Assembly: GCA_025084515.1 (NCBI GenBank)
Contig: JAJAGP010000939.1
Location: forward strand, 124,001-188,000
Length of the DNA: 64,000 bases
From: Ancistrus triradiatus
Lineage: Eukaryota; Chordata; Actinopteri; Siluriformes; Loricariidae
Direction of reading: 5' to 3'
The notes beneath the pieces are model-generated. The model had not been told where the DNA came from and searched no databases. It worked only from the letters and a program-made list of their open reading frames with translations. Positions 1 through 11,421 of the stretch are shown in pieces; position 1 is the stretch's first letter; the number at the start of each line of letters is the position of its first letter. Made by a program: the position numbers and the translations under genes.

Positions 1-267
1 TGGGTTCAAACACCAGGCTGGGCTTGCAACCAATGAACTTTTCAAGATAAACTCAGCCTTGGCTCCTTTACTATCAGATGTGCCACTTTTTTGTCAGATT
101 CTATTTCTCCTAAGGAATTTTAGGAGAAATATCTGAGACAGCATTGATGCGCCAGTTAAACTGAGCACTAAACTTTTCCTATGACCAGACATATGTGGGC
201 GAATTGAGTCTGTTTAGATCACATGAAGATATAACATTAAGATGCCATGTAGACCATTATGCTGTTG
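1..267. other. unassigned non-coding DNA
   Basis: I see no gene, RNA or recognisable repeat here. The block is AT-rich and has stops in all frames. Confidence 0.5.
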
Positions 268-1010
268 TTTCAAGTATGATTCTTCATCCTGCATGCTTCG
301 TACCAGATCATAACACTGGGATGTACATACTAGATGGATGTAGCCACGTAGGATGCAGGATGAAATGTTACTGACTATGACTTCTTTCCAGCAAACACCT
401 ATTGCATGTCACTGACAGCTTTGGCTCTTGCTGTTCATTGTGAATTTTGTTACAGCCTTGTGATGGGTCTAAGAGATATATGGGAACTAACGTTTGGGGT
501 TGAACAATGGCATCTGAAATGAAACCAGCAGCTAAGAAAGCTCACAGGAACAAAACATTGAAGCTTCGTGTTCTTCTTTACATATTTCCATTTAGTTACA
601 CTGTTCCTTCCTATTCCACAAGCTATAAATCCAGGAATACATTAATATACATCCTAATAAATACCTTACCTAATATGTGTCTAAACAGGAGAGCTGTACC
701 TACGTGATGCACGGCCCTGCTTCCCTGTATCCATAGAGCAAAACCAAACCTTGAAATATAGGAGTGTGGGGTTATTAGTGTCCCCCCTTACTTACAACAT
801 AAATATAGTTCAGCACACAATGTTTCATGAAGAAACAGGTGATGCATGACGGGAGCTTCAAGAATCTTTTTAATGGGAAACCCATTGTTCTGCAAGTTCA
901 GTATAAACAGTCGTCTTTCATTGCTACGTTTTGAACCGCACATTCCGTACATGAACTCACAAGTAACACATTTGAAAGCAACAGACTTTTTTTTCGTGCT
1001 AAATTATTTA
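268..1010 (+). repeat. diverged ~0.75 kb repeat, copy A
   Basis: This block aligns collinearly with 5052-5825. Shared landmarks include TTTCAAGTA near the left edge, GTAGCCA-GTAGGATGC, AGAGATATATGGG, AACAATGG followed by an ATG-led segment, TTACAACATAAATA, and ACATTTGAAAG near the right edge. A short frame from the ATG at 507 begins M-A-S-E-M-K, while the other copy begins M-V-P-E-V-K, each followed by lysine pairs. That resembles the basic N-terminus of Tigger/pogo-type transposases, but no DDE domain follows, so the assignment is a guess. It could be a local duplication or two insertions of one dispersed element. Confidence 0.55.
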
Positions 1011-1047
1011 CCTACAATATTGATCAGAAGGTTTAGCCTTCAAGTCC

Positions 1048-1180
1048 CATCAACCAATCTGCCACTATTAGGTCCCTGAACAAGGCCCTTAATTATTGAT
1101 TACTTGCATTGTATCTTTCGACTACTGGTAACTCTGGGAAAGGAATGTTGGGAGAGGTCTGCTAAATGGGGTAAATAAAA
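1048..1180 (+). repeat. V-SINE remnant, 5' part missing
   Basis: The segment keeps the order of landmarks seen in better V-SINE copies of this window: TGCCACT, a GGTCCCTGAACAAGGCCCTTAA box, a decayed GTAACTCTGG core, then GTCTGCTAAATG and a short (AAAT)n-like tail. The tRNA-like head with its promoter boxes is absent. This is an old, decayed copy. Confidence 0.5.
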
Positions 1181-1962
1181 TAAATAAATGAATAAGTATT
1201 TCATGAATTATACCATGACCTTTCCACACCATCTCATTCACAATTCTGCCACTGCAAACATCATGGGCATGCCACAGCACAGTAAGTCTTTAAAATTCTA
1301 GCATTTGTCATTTTTCATCGCAAAGCCAGTAAAATAATTGATGGTCACAAGATTCTCTAGCACTCCAGCCATGTCTGAGACAGCACAGCAGTGACAAAGC
1401 TTACTATTAACCCTAACGAAGCCATAAGGGATCGGGAGCATGCTTTATGTGCAAGCTTTATGTATGTAGAGATATGAGTAGAATAGACCACACTCTGTCA
1501 TGAGAGATTAGCATACTGTAGCCACTGGTTATATACAAAGCTTTTTCATGCCAATAATGTGTGCCTTTTTCTTTTGTCACTGATATAGTGTGTCACAAAG
1601 TTATATCCAGATTAGAAAACTAGATCCATTTCTTTTAATCTGTATTAAAGTTTTGTTTGGAAAAAGAGACTTTGCGTTTTGTAGGGCCATGTACAGTTTT
1701 ATTGATTTTGTCCGGTTCAATTCGGCTGTGAGTTATTAGCAGCAAAGTGAGTTACAGGGAAGCAAGATTCAGTCACAAGGTTAAACGATCATTTTTGAGT
1801 GCTAATGGAACAATCAGTCTATGCCGGTGCAAGTGTTCCCTGAGCTCTATCTTATTAATTAGGTTTCAATTTGTGACATTTTTCTTTAATTTCTCTGGTT
1901 AGATCCTAATACACAGGCAGGTAGATATGCCCACACAATTTCAGGTTCTTGGGGATATTCAA

Positions 1963-1967
<5 letters not shown>

Positions 1968-1993
<26 letters not shown>
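1968..1993. repeat. (GA)n microsatellite
   Basis: A perfect run of 13 GA units. Confidence 0.95.
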
Positions 1994-2989
1994 ATACACT
2001 AGTATGTGTACTGTATAATAATTTATAGGATCAGATTCACACATTACACGGAAGCTTTGCACAGAAACACCTTCTCTGCTGACCTAACAATCCCTAAGAA
2101 GAAAAATCAATGCGCATGAGTATTTTTATTCCATCTCACCTATCTGTGTTTGTCTATCCACACCTGCTTCCCCCTATGTATTTTGCTTCCAGATACACAC
2201 AGTGTCAGTATAAACAGGATTGTTTTTCTTCTCAAACACTTAGACTGCTTTCACACCAGCCAGTTAGACCAGCCAACTGACATAAAAATGTTACCAGTTA
2301 TCCACACTGGCATTTGTCCATTTGAGTACACACAAAAAAGTTGTTCGTTCTATTTTAAAAATGGTATTTTGTTGGGAAAAATTCGATAATGGGGAATAGT
2401 TGAACAATGGCAACATTACCATTTGCTCAATAAGGCATAGATTCAATGGCTAATGAAATGTTTTTCTCTGCAGAATTACTGGAAATTAGAAATGGTTATC
2501 TGTATAAAGTTCAATTTTATAAATAGCCATTGCTAATTAACATGAATTCTAATGTAGTTTTGCAAGCACTTGCAGTCTTTATTATTATTAGCCTAAACAG
2601 TTTGTTTCCATGGTGGATGTTTTCCTTGGTGCTGGAAGTTTAGTTGTTAAGAATGGATTATGTACAAGTTTTCATTAGTTCATTACATAGCTTTTCTCTA
2701 TACAATAAGCCATTATCTTGTTTCAATTTAAGTCTTTAAATTGCTATGAGTTTTGCCTCAAAACATGAATGTCTTCATTTTGGTAGCCAACTATTATGAG
2801 CTTTTGTAAAGTGGGTAGAATTTGAGCACTGTTTTTACTGTTTGTATTCACACTATGCCGTGGCTTCATTATGCGTACGCATTGTGGAACCCCATAGATA
2901 TACTCATTACTGTGTCCTGTCCCATGGATTGTGCACACAACGTTCCACAGATTTGTGATTTTCTGCTTATTCTTATTGTATTTTCTGGA
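1994..2989. other. unassigned non-coding DNA with homeodomain/SOX-like sites
   Basis: No gene is recognised. At 2400-2600 the sequence holds AACAATGG (SOX-like) and GCTAATTAAC (homeodomain-like) in a stretch free of repeats, the kind of composition seen in conserved non-coding elements. Conservation cannot be judged from one sequence, so this is only a candidate. Confidence 0.3.
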
Positions 2990-3019
2990 ATTTTTACAGT
3001 TCCAGATGAGAACTTCAAA

Positions 3020-3220
3020 GATTCCCAGAACCCATGCTGGGAACACTAAGTGCAATTTCAGTGTACACCCTGGACAATCTTGTCCATATTTTCTTGTCCA
3101 TATGCCATATTTTTTGGTGGTTAGGGTACCTGGAGGAAAGACCATAGCTATAATGGAGAGAAGCCAGATTTGACACAGACAGGAATTAGTTGGAGAGGAT
3201 TGAACTTGAGACCCTGGGTC
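3020..3220 (-). repeat. tRNA-like dispersed repeat (SINE-type), minus strand
   Basis: Read on the plus strand the segment runs through GTACACCCTGGACA, then GGGTACCTGGAGGAAAG, and ends in a decayed box-B-like GATTGAACTTGAGACC. This order matches a common fish repeat with a tRNA-like head, in reverse. Related copies in this window lie at 14075-14225, 31995-32130 (minus) and 30466-30665, 53185-53465 (plus). A 133-codon open frame on the minus strand across 2744-3145 overlaps this repeat and is not a gene. Confidence 0.5.
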
Positions 3221-5051
3221 TCAAAATTATGTCTTTCTATGAGGACTAATTGCCATTTCACAGACTCTTTACTGGTCCACTGTTGTAGCTAACATCTGCA
3301 CAGAGAAGAAGAAAAAAATATACATAAAACAGCCTTTGAACACAAACTCTTTGAACAAAAATTGTTGAGTGCTAAGCCCAAAGAATCTTGTAGACCCCCC
3401 ATGACTGACTAAAAGCTGATCTGCTACCAGGCAGCCCCCCTAGCTCCTATTTACCATTAACTGAAAATTAACTAATCCACTAATACCACTAATAATACCT
3501 TCCATAATCATAGTGGTCTTCCAACAATACAATATCTATTCAGAGGTCATTACAGATAGAGTATTTTTGAGAAGGTGGTGCCTTCTGATCTATTGAGTCA
3601 TTGCATCTTCAAGTGGTTGTGTAAGAGCTGGCCATTGTAACCAAAGGCAAGGATTTCTGAAGGAGTGAGAATGAGTGTGAGAGAAAATCTTTAAGTCTGC
3701 TCTATTCTGACTGGATGCGCAGTAAAAGAAAAAGAGCTGGAAGAATTCTGGATGCCTGTAATCTTTAACAAGTTTTTAGCTGCATTTCTGCAGGGATATC
3801 ACTGAGGGTTTGTTGTCCAAGGACATGCTCCATATTTTCAATGCACCTTTTTTTTCCATTTGTTAAAAATACATAGTAGGAACGCAAATTGACTGGTATA
3901 CTTAAAAAAAAAAAAAGATTTAAAGTACATTATGCATTGCAAATAAAAAAAGTGTTGCTCATTTGAAGAAAAAAATCTGTCACAATGTAAATATTTGTGT
4001 ATATTATTATACTGCAGGAAAAAGACAGCATATCATGAATTGGTGTTAAATTCTTTTAGATGTCCTCCTTCTGTGATCAGAAATTACACTGGTCAATTTA
4101 CAGCCATTTTACCCTTGAACAGTTGAAGGTATCTCTGAAAGCATGGATTGCAGAATTAGAAAATGTATTAGAGTGGACGCTGATTAATTGGGGTCTTTAG
4201 ATGCACTAATCTTCCATGTGGCATAAAGACATCAACTCATTAACGAAAACAAAATTAAAAGCTCTTCTTGGGGACTCGTTCATAATTCCCCATAGCTCAG
4301 GGCAACCCGTTTCCTGTGGAGTGCCTTAGTGTCGAGCCAATAGGACCAATGATAGTGGCACTGCCAGCGAGGAACAGATGGGAGAAGAATGCTTAAAGTG
4401 AAGTTAGCTTCAAGCATCTGCTAACTGCCTTTGAACAGCCATACTTGTTTTAATGGCTACTGACTGGCGCCGCTCTTAGATTGATGCACCGAGCTTGTAC
4501 ATCATATAACCCTGGCCTCATTGTCTAGCTGAAAGTATTGACGCACCGGCTCTCTAATCGACTGCAGTTCAGAATGACTACACATGCATCTCTTACGTAC
4601 TGTCACTTTAATTTGACTCAGGTTCACTCAGTGATGTTAACTGCCTGAAATGATTGTCCACTGCTTTAATAACTTCTGTAATTTTACAGATGAATAATTG
4701 CTTTTTTGGTCTTGCTTAAAAAATGCTTAACCAAATATATCTTGGGAAGGAAACACGTATAGTAAAACAGAATAAATTAAACAATTCAATTAACCCTGTT
4801 TTTGAGTGATTCGGCTCCAGTGGGAGGGTTAATACCTTCCCTTGTGGAAACGGGTCTTCTCCAGATAGGATATACAGAAGATAAAGGGAAAAAAATGATG
4901 ATTGTGGAACTGTACATGATTGAGAAGGGCGCCCTAACTGACTGATGCTTTATTTATACGCCATATACAGCCATATTTTGACAAAAATAAGACTGAAGTT
5001 TAGATAGTCGCACTGTGACATGTTTATGTCACAGTTTGCTTAGTGCAGTCA
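3221..5051. other. unassigned non-coding DNA
   Basis: There is no gene or recognisable mobile element. Short A-runs lie near 3904-3916. The stretch 4180-4560 is repeat-free and more GC-balanced, with ATTAATTGG and CCAATAGGACCAAT motifs, and is a weak candidate for conserved regulatory DNA. Confidence 0.3.
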
Positions 5052-5825
5052 TTTCAAGTAAGATTTTGGACAATTCCCACCTGATCGTGACACTGCAATG
5101 CATAAAGTAGACAAAGTAGCCATGTAGGATGCGAAACATCATTGACTGTGACTTCTAGTAAACAGCGACTGCATTTCACTGCCTTGGTTCTTGCTGTTCC
5201 AGTTTGTTATGATGCCATGGTGGGCATGAGAGATATATGGGGTCTAACACTTGGTGTTTAACAATGGTGCCTGAAGTGAAATCAGTAGAAAAGAAAAGCT
5301 TAAAGAAACAATACATTGAAGCTTCACATTCTCTTCTAGTTCTAATTCTAATCTAATTCCAAAATAATGAAAAGAAAAAGCCTGTCTAAACTATTCCTTC
5401 CTACATAAAAAGCCGTAAGTACAACGAGCCTGCCCCTTACCTAATATATCTAAGCAGGGGAGCCAAACCTATGTGGTGCAATATATGGCCATGCCCCTGC
5501 TTCCCAGTACAGCATCTAGAGAGCAAAACAAAGCCTTGCAATACAGGACTGTGGAGTTATTAATGCCTAAGGTAACTTACAACATAAATAATGTTAGGCA
5601 CAAAATGTTTCATACAGAAATAGGCATTTAAAATTTATATTAAATGGCAAAACTGCTGTAGTCTATGTATGCATCATCTTTCTTTCTTGGTTCATCGTTT
5701 CCCGGTGGATTTTGAGATGAGAGTGATGGAATTTATTCATCTGGCAACCTTGGTAAACATACAAAGACCGCTCATATGCATGTAAAACATTTGAAAGTTG
5801 CAAATATATATCTTTCCAAATTATT
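5052..5825 (+). repeat. diverged ~0.75 kb repeat, copy B
   Basis: This is the partner of 268-1010, in the same orientation and about 4.8 kb away. The ATG at 5264 matches the ATG at 507 and is followed by a lysine-rich segment that soon loses frame. Many small indels separate the two copies, so the duplication is old. Confidence 0.55.
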
Positions 5826-7209
5826 TAGTGTTTAAACAACATACTGGTTCATTGCCACACACTTTAAATCCATGTGTGTACTCTTTCCCAAGATGTTTAG
5901 GGTTCAAATCCAGTCTACAGTTTACATCCACATCCCAAGAACATGCTGGTGGGTGGGCTGACACCTTACTATGTATTTATTTATTTTTTATTAATTTAAT
6001 GTTAATACATGTAAATGTATTAGTGAGTGCGAATGAATGAGTAAGTATGTGGAGTGAGTGATAGCGACTGTGATCTTTCCAGGATGTTTCCCAACTTTGT
6101 TTCACCAAGTTTATTCAGGATAGGATACATACCAAATTATACGACTGATGGGATAAAGAGGTTAATAATAATCAATGATTAAAATACCTCAAGGGTTTTT
6201 TTTTTTAAAGTTATTTATCCATTTAGTCAATGGCTACTATTAATTATTCAGTACCAACAGGAAAAGTAATTCATTTGTACAATCTCAAGAGTTAATAAGC
6301 TATGTGAGAAACTAGAGCCTTTGGAGGTTTAAGGTTTAAGAGGTATGGAGAAGGGAGTAAAGGATTTGAGAGCTGTAGCAAACCTAGCACACAGTGTCAT
6401 AACAGTTTGCAGTGAACTGCAGATTGCAGATCGTGAACTCTGCAGTATATGAAAGGTGCTGGATCTCTGCCTTATTTTCAAAGCGACTCATATAAAAGCA
6501 ATGTGACTGGTGCTAGACAGCCACTCTGAGATCATTTGAATTCCCTTTCAGATTGGTGCATTGGCTATTCTATTGCCAATATCTGACTTTTCAATTCTGA
6601 CTACTCAACAGCTGACAGACTTCCGAGACCGCGTGAAAATCCATTTCTTTCTTTTCAGTTCTCCTTTAAAAATGTTCATGCCCTGCACAGAGCAGCCACT
6701 ATCATTTCTTATTAATCTAGCTAATCATGGGACGTATCAGCACAGTTCTGTTTTGGGATATATGTCTAAACTCTGGATCGGCCACAGTGTGTGAACAATC
6801 TGGTAATAAATGAACCATTTGGTAAGCTACTGTATTATTTGTTATTTGTGAGCTGCCCATTACAGAATTACCATTAATGAATTTCATTTATAATTTGCAA
6901 TGGAAAATGGTTGTAAATTCCCAGACCACATGCCTGGCTCAGTACACATCATTTATTAATTAGTTTCATTTCTTATTTAATGAATTAGTCAGAATTCCAC
7001 TGCGGGCGGAGTGTCAAATCAAACTTGAAAATCTTTCATCCAACATCCAGCCTTTGTAAAACTTCACTTTTAAAGCTCTGAAATGCTATACTGGAAAGGC
7101 CGTTTGGCCTATAAAATGTCATCACTTTTTGTCACAGGAAGAAGCATTTTATTCACAAGAAACGTACTCCATGTGCATGTGGTCTACCTAATATTAAATG
7201 TGTAACCAC
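5826..7209. other. unassigned non-coding DNA, possible conserved element
   Basis: No gene is recognised. 5870-5965 holds a faint tRNA-like repeat remnant (GGGTTCAAATCC). The repeat-free stretch 6430-7080 contains clustered homeodomain-like sites, for example TTATTAATTAG and TGAATTAGTC near 6950-6995, and is a candidate conserved non-coding element. This is inference from composition only. Confidence 0.3.
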
Positions 7210-7211
7210 TA

Positions 7212-7782
7212 CCGTATTTTCCGGACCATAAAGCGCACCGGATTATAAGACGCAATATCAACGATCGGCTTCTAACGGGTATATTTTCATACATAAAGCG
7301 CACCGGGTTATAAGACGCATGAAATGAAACAAAACTCTTAAGTTCCCTCGGAAGCTCAGTTTGGTCTTTACCTGGCGCAGGGAGTCTTCTTGCTTCCTCC
7401 ACTTCCGTACCATTGATTCGTTAATGTTGAATTCTCTCGCAGCTGCTCTATGTCCATGTTGTACTGCGTGACTGATAGCGCTGAGTTTGAAATCCGCTTC
7501 GAAAATAAATGAATGAATGCACGTACCCTAATGCTGAAGCACATACCGTATTACTCCGCGATACTGCGCACTACGGTGGCCGTAAGCTTCGTAACTTACC
7601 AAGACCGTGCTAAAACATTTTGACAGATTTATGAGCGCCGTGTACCATCTACAATCGGTTCTAGGTCAGAAGGCTCAACCAGAATTAATTCATACATTAG
7701 GCGCACCGCATTTTTAGGCGCACTGTCGATTTTTGAGAAAGTTAAAGGATTTTAAGTGCGCCTTATGGTCCGAAAAATACGG
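7212..7782 (-). mobile_element. pogo-type MITE, 571 bp, copy 1
   Basis: The element starts CCGTATTTTCCGGACCATAA and ends with the inverted complement (TTATGGTCCGAAAAATACGG). It is flanked by TA at 7210-7211 and 7783-7784, the target duplication of the Tc1/mariner/pogo group. Sub-terminal GCGCACC/GGTGCGC-like repeats extend the inverted ends. It is too short to encode a full transposase and must have moved with help from an autonomous relative. A copy of exactly the same length lies at 22068-22638 with scattered substitutions. The internal minus strand keeps a transposase fragment, described separately. Confidence 0.9.
7258..7503 (-). pseudogene. pogo-like transposase DNA-binding domain fragment
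   Basis: An open minus-strand frame of about 80 codons runs through the MITE. It contains HGHRAAAREFNINESMVRKW followed by RKQED, the signature of the Brinker/CENP-B-like helix-turn-helix found at the N-terminus of pogo-type transposases. No in-frame ATG precedes it, and no DDE catalytic domain follows because the frame runs into the terminal repeat. By family knowledge this domain binds the transposon ends. Here it is probably a leftover of internal deletion of a larger element. I see no promoter that would make it an expressed protein. Confidence 0.7.
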
Positions 7783-7784
7783 TA

Positions 7785-8059
7785 CTCATAATGCTTATAA
7801 ACAAAACAAACATTTGTAGCTGAAAAACTAAAATGACTCCCACAAACCTGGTTTTCTATTGCATAAATAATAGAAATCTAACAGCGTGAATTTTAATAAA
7901 CCTAAATTACAAACTACAGATAAACCTGTAGCTCTCTTTTTTTTGCATTTTAAATACAGCTCAAAAACCATTAAATCTGTGAATTCTTTAGCAATATGTG
8001 TATCTAATTAGGTGTTAAATTGTGTTTTTATTTTAAACTATTTAAAAAATGTATACATT
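7785..8059. other. unassigned AT-rich DNA
   Basis: Nothing recognisable apart from short T-runs. Confidence 0.5.
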
Positions 8060-8320
8060 TTTCCACACATTACACACATTTTCCAACATAGGTTGAGGAA
8101 GTATCCACTTGTCCATCCATTTCTCTACATAATTGGTTCACCGCCTTTACTCTGTTCTCTAATGGTCAGGACCCCCACAGGACCACCACAGACCAGGAAC
8201 TATTTGGGTGGTGGATCATTCTCAGCACTGCAGTGACACTGATGTGGTCGTGGTGTGTTAGTGTGTGTTGTGCTGGTATGATTGGATCAGACACAGAAGT
8301 GCTGCTGAGGTTTTTATGTT
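8060..8320 (+). repeat. fragment of a fish mosaic repeat (GGTCAGGACCCCCACAGG family)
   Basis: The segment carries ATGGTCAGGACCCCCACAGG, GGTGGATCATTCTCAGCAC and GTGTGTTAGTGTGTGTTGTG, landmarks of a repeat I recognise as widespread in fish genomes. The part around 8134-8185 matches the reverse complement of 56884-56942. That second locus links the family to an element with Tc1-type ends. Confidence 0.65.
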
Positions 8321-8420
8321 AGTTTTTATATAGTTATTATATTTTTAAAGAAAAATGTTATATTAAATTTGCAAAACAGAACAACTTTCACTAGTAGTCT
8401 CAGACTTTTGGATGCCACTG
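8321..8420 (+). mobile_element. Tc1-type terminal fragment
   Basis: The segment ends GTCTCAGACTTTTGGATGCC followed by ACTG and a TA at 8421-8422, which looks like the outer end of a fish Tc1-like inverted repeat. No opposite end was found nearby. Confidence 0.4.
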
Positions 8421-8422
8421 TA

Positions 8423-9263
8423 AGAAATAACATTTTAAAGAAACAGCCTTGTGTTTCTTCACTTGTACAGATATTGTTGTTCTGACAACTGAATTGCACT
8501 TCCTTAGTATAGTGACAAAGCAGCAAACAGAAACACTCAAATACATTTTACCTTGCCAAACCTGGACCTGCACTCAGAGGTCTGTTTGGTCAAGGCCATT
8601 CTGCTCTTGCATGATGAAGAACGTTTCTACTACTGTGCTGTTGCTGTCTGAATGAGTCATCAATATCCAGAGCAAAATAACAAAACAAGCAAGACATATT
8701 CAGACAAAACAACTCATTTGTTCTAAAAAATGGTTGGATTTGTGGTTTCCTGCTAAATATATTTGATCTATTTCACTGGTGTTGTTGCTTTGTTAGAAGC
8801 ATTATGATAATTGCTTTCATTGTTTATTCATAGGTAAGGCAATTTGTTTTATCTTGCAATTTTAACTGCAGTTCATATCATTTTTCTTCTTTAGCCTCAA
8901 TATGGGCTACCTTCATTATTATTTATTGTTTTGTAATGGTTCCTCGGGCAGATAGATGCGATCTATTAAGAAGCATCAGTGATACCAGGGGACCCTGAGA
9001 GACATATATAATTTTATATATGCAAAACTAAAATGTAAGACATGTACCCTTTTAAATTTCATTATAATCCTGAAGTCTCAAGTGAAAACATGACTGACTT
9101 GTTTACTAATTTGTGAAAATCACACAAACATTTTAAGCAAACCTAATACTCTTATCTTCAAAAATATGATAAACATTATTTCAGAATAGTTTTAAGTTTA
9201 TAAAATAAATAGAAGTTTATTCTTGTACTTAATTTAGGATTAGGCTACTCTAATTTCCCCTTC
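8423..9263. other. unassigned non-coding DNA
   Basis: AT-rich, with no gene or repeat that I can name. Confidence 0.4.
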
Positions 9264-9335
9264 ATGGAAGTGAGTGAGTGATAGACAGAAAGACAGATAA
9301 ACAGATAACTAGGCAGACAGATAGACAGACAGAGG
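9264..9335. repeat. degenerate (GACA)n/(GATA)n microsatellite
   Basis: GACA and GATA units alternate irregularly across about 70 bp. Confidence 0.85.
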
Positions 9336-9874
9336 TCTCTGGTTGAGAGTGTTGCCTCGCCTGGCACCCAATGTTTCCAAAATGACCTCTTGATCTACCA
9401 CCACCTGAACAAGATAAAGCTCTTATTGAAGATGAATGGAGAAAGTACATTTCCTGTTCATGATCATGTACTTGAAAACAAGTGCTTTTGTCATCCCTCC
9501 AGCAAAAGCACAAAAAGGAAAATACCATGACCTGTGTGCGGGGCTCTCGAATATTGTCTTGGACACTGGGGAACTTGGAGGATAAAGGTTGCAAAGCACT
9601 GCTTTAATAGATAAAACTAGTGCTGGGTCACTGAGACTTTAGGGGACATCTCTTGACACATATTTCATCAAACTATTCAGTATGATTGGCCAATTGGTCA
9701 AAAATGACACTTTTGTTTTGATGGTTTGAACACCGGTGATCTGTCCTAGCAATATTCAATAGTTGTCATTCAGCATCGGCGTGCATACCTTGGAATGACA
9801 TTGTATGATTGATACATCTCTCACAAAACCTGCAATGCACAGGCTCACCAGGGAGAGAATGATGGGTGAAACTT
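9336..9874. other. unassigned non-coding DNA
   Basis: No gene is recognised. The segment precedes the repeat flank shared with 24215. Confidence 0.4.
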
Positions 9875-10314
9875 CTCCAAATAATAACATTTCTTGGAAT
9901 GTCAATATTCCAAAGAAAACTGACATACAGTACTCTGCAAATGTCTTAGGCCACCATTACACATTTGTTGTTTTAGCAATTGTATAATGACCATATATAA
10001 CATTTGTCCCAAAAATTTCAAACTTGGATTTGTCACTCCATAATTTGCCACTCATCTTCATTCCAATGTTTGTGAGCTTTAGTATATGTTCGCCTTTTCA
10101 CTTTGTTCCAGTTCAGAAAAAGTGGTTTCTTGGCTGCTACTCCAAAAAGACCATCCCTGATCAAGCTTCTTTGGAATGCTTTCAGATACTGTTTTCTGTT
10201 TGTTTTTGTTTTTTTCCCATGTTTGTATTGCCTGGTTGTGTTGTAATAAAGAGACTGGGGAAATAATAATATATGGTCATTGCTAGTGGTGTATCTAATG
10301 TAATGGTGGTATAT
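9875..10314 (-). mobile_element. internally deleted Tc1-like element (family F, copy 1)
   Basis: A Tc1-type end starts at 9928 (CAGTACTCTGCAAATGTCTT) after TA. Inside, the minus strand shows the eroded WSD-K-SKFEI region of a Tc1 transposase near 10020-10060. The far end keeps ATCTAATGTAATGGTGG, matching the far end of the copy at 24269-24789, and stops where the next Tc1 begins. The 50 bp before the terminus, including GTCAATATTCCAAAGAAAAC, are also shared with the other copy. Most of the transposase is missing. Confidence 0.7.
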
Positions 10315-10327
10315 TATAATAATAACT

Positions 10328-11421
10328 ATGACCTAAAACATCATCAGATTTTCACATAAGTCCTAAAAGTACATAAAGAGAACCCAGTTAAACAAATGAG
10401 ACTAAAATATTATACTTGGTCATTTATTTATTGAGGAAAATGATCTAACATTACATATTAATCAGTGGCAAAAGTATGTGAGCCTTTGTTTTCAGTATCT
10501 AGTGTGATAGTTCTGCACACCGGCTTGGAGGAATTTTAGCCCATTCCTCCGTACAGAACAGCTTCAATTCTGGGATGTTGGTGGGTTTCCTCACATTAAC
10601 TGCTCACTTCAGGTCCTTCCACAACATTTTGGTTGGATAAAGTTCAGGACTTTGAATTGGCCATTCCAAAGCATTAACTTTATTCTTCTTTAACCATTCT
10701 TTGTTAAAAAGACTTGTGTGCTTAGGGTCGTTGTCTTACTGCATGACCCACCTTCTCTTGAGATTCAGTTCATGGACAGATGTCCTGACATTTTCCTTTA
10801 GAACTTTCTGATATAATTCAGAATTCATTGTTCCATCAATGATGGCCAGCCGTCCTGCCACTGTGAGAGAGGCCTTCAGTTTTGCTTAGAAGTTACCCTG
10901 GGGTCCTTTGTGATCTGCCAACTATTACAAGCCTTGCTTCTTGGAGATCTTTGGTGGGGTGACCACTCCGGAGGGTAACAATGGTCTTCAATTTCCCCAT
11001 TTGCACCACAAATCTGTCTGACTGTGGATTGGTGGAGTCCAAACTCTTAGAGATGGTTTTGTAACCTTTTCAAGCCTGATGAGCCTCAAGACCTTTTTTG
11101 AGAATCCTCAGAAAATCCTTTGTTGGGCCATGATAACTTCACAAACGTGTTGTGAAGAGCAGATTTTGATAAGATCACTGTTCTTTAAATAAAACAGGGT
11201 GCCCACTCCACACCTGATTGTCATCCCATTGATTGAAAACACCTGACTCTAATTTCACCTTCAAATTAACTGCCAATCCTAGAGGTTCACATTCTTTTGC
11301 CACTCACTAATATGTAATATTGGATCATTTTCCTCAATAAATAAATGACCAAGTATAATATTTTAATATTTTGGTCTCATTTGTTTAACTGGGTGTCCAA
11401 AAGTCTAGTGAAAATTGTCCT
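10328..11421 (-). mobile_element. internally deleted Tc1-like element with ~100-bp inverted repeats (family E)
   Basis: Long inverted arms lie at about 10386-10480 and 11290-11391; both contain TTGGTCATTTATTTATTGAG or its complement. Beyond the left arm the element continues to ATGACCTAAAACATCATCAG at 10327. The outermost terminal bases are lost at both sides. This family is widespread in fish in my memory. Fragments of the same arm recur at 31628-31710 and 35455-35566. Confidence 0.8.
10497..11131 (-). pseudogene. Tc1 transposase remnant missing its catalytic centre
   Basis: Read on the minus strand from an ATG at 11131, the N-terminal helix-turn-helix half is recognisable but shifted between frames. 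Near 10855 the sequence jumps from the HTH/linker side (KASLT-like) to the C-terminal side that encodes the GRLAIIDG-like region and the end of the protein. The jump removes the first catalytic aspartate with its surroundings. Tc1 transposases are normally about 340 residues with a DD34E triad; this copy cannot be active. Confidence 0.7.

Noticed and set aside
2744..3145. 133-codon minus-strand open frame
   Set aside because: It overlaps a reversed tRNA-like repeat, has an open frame on the opposite strand over the same bases, and shows no domain.
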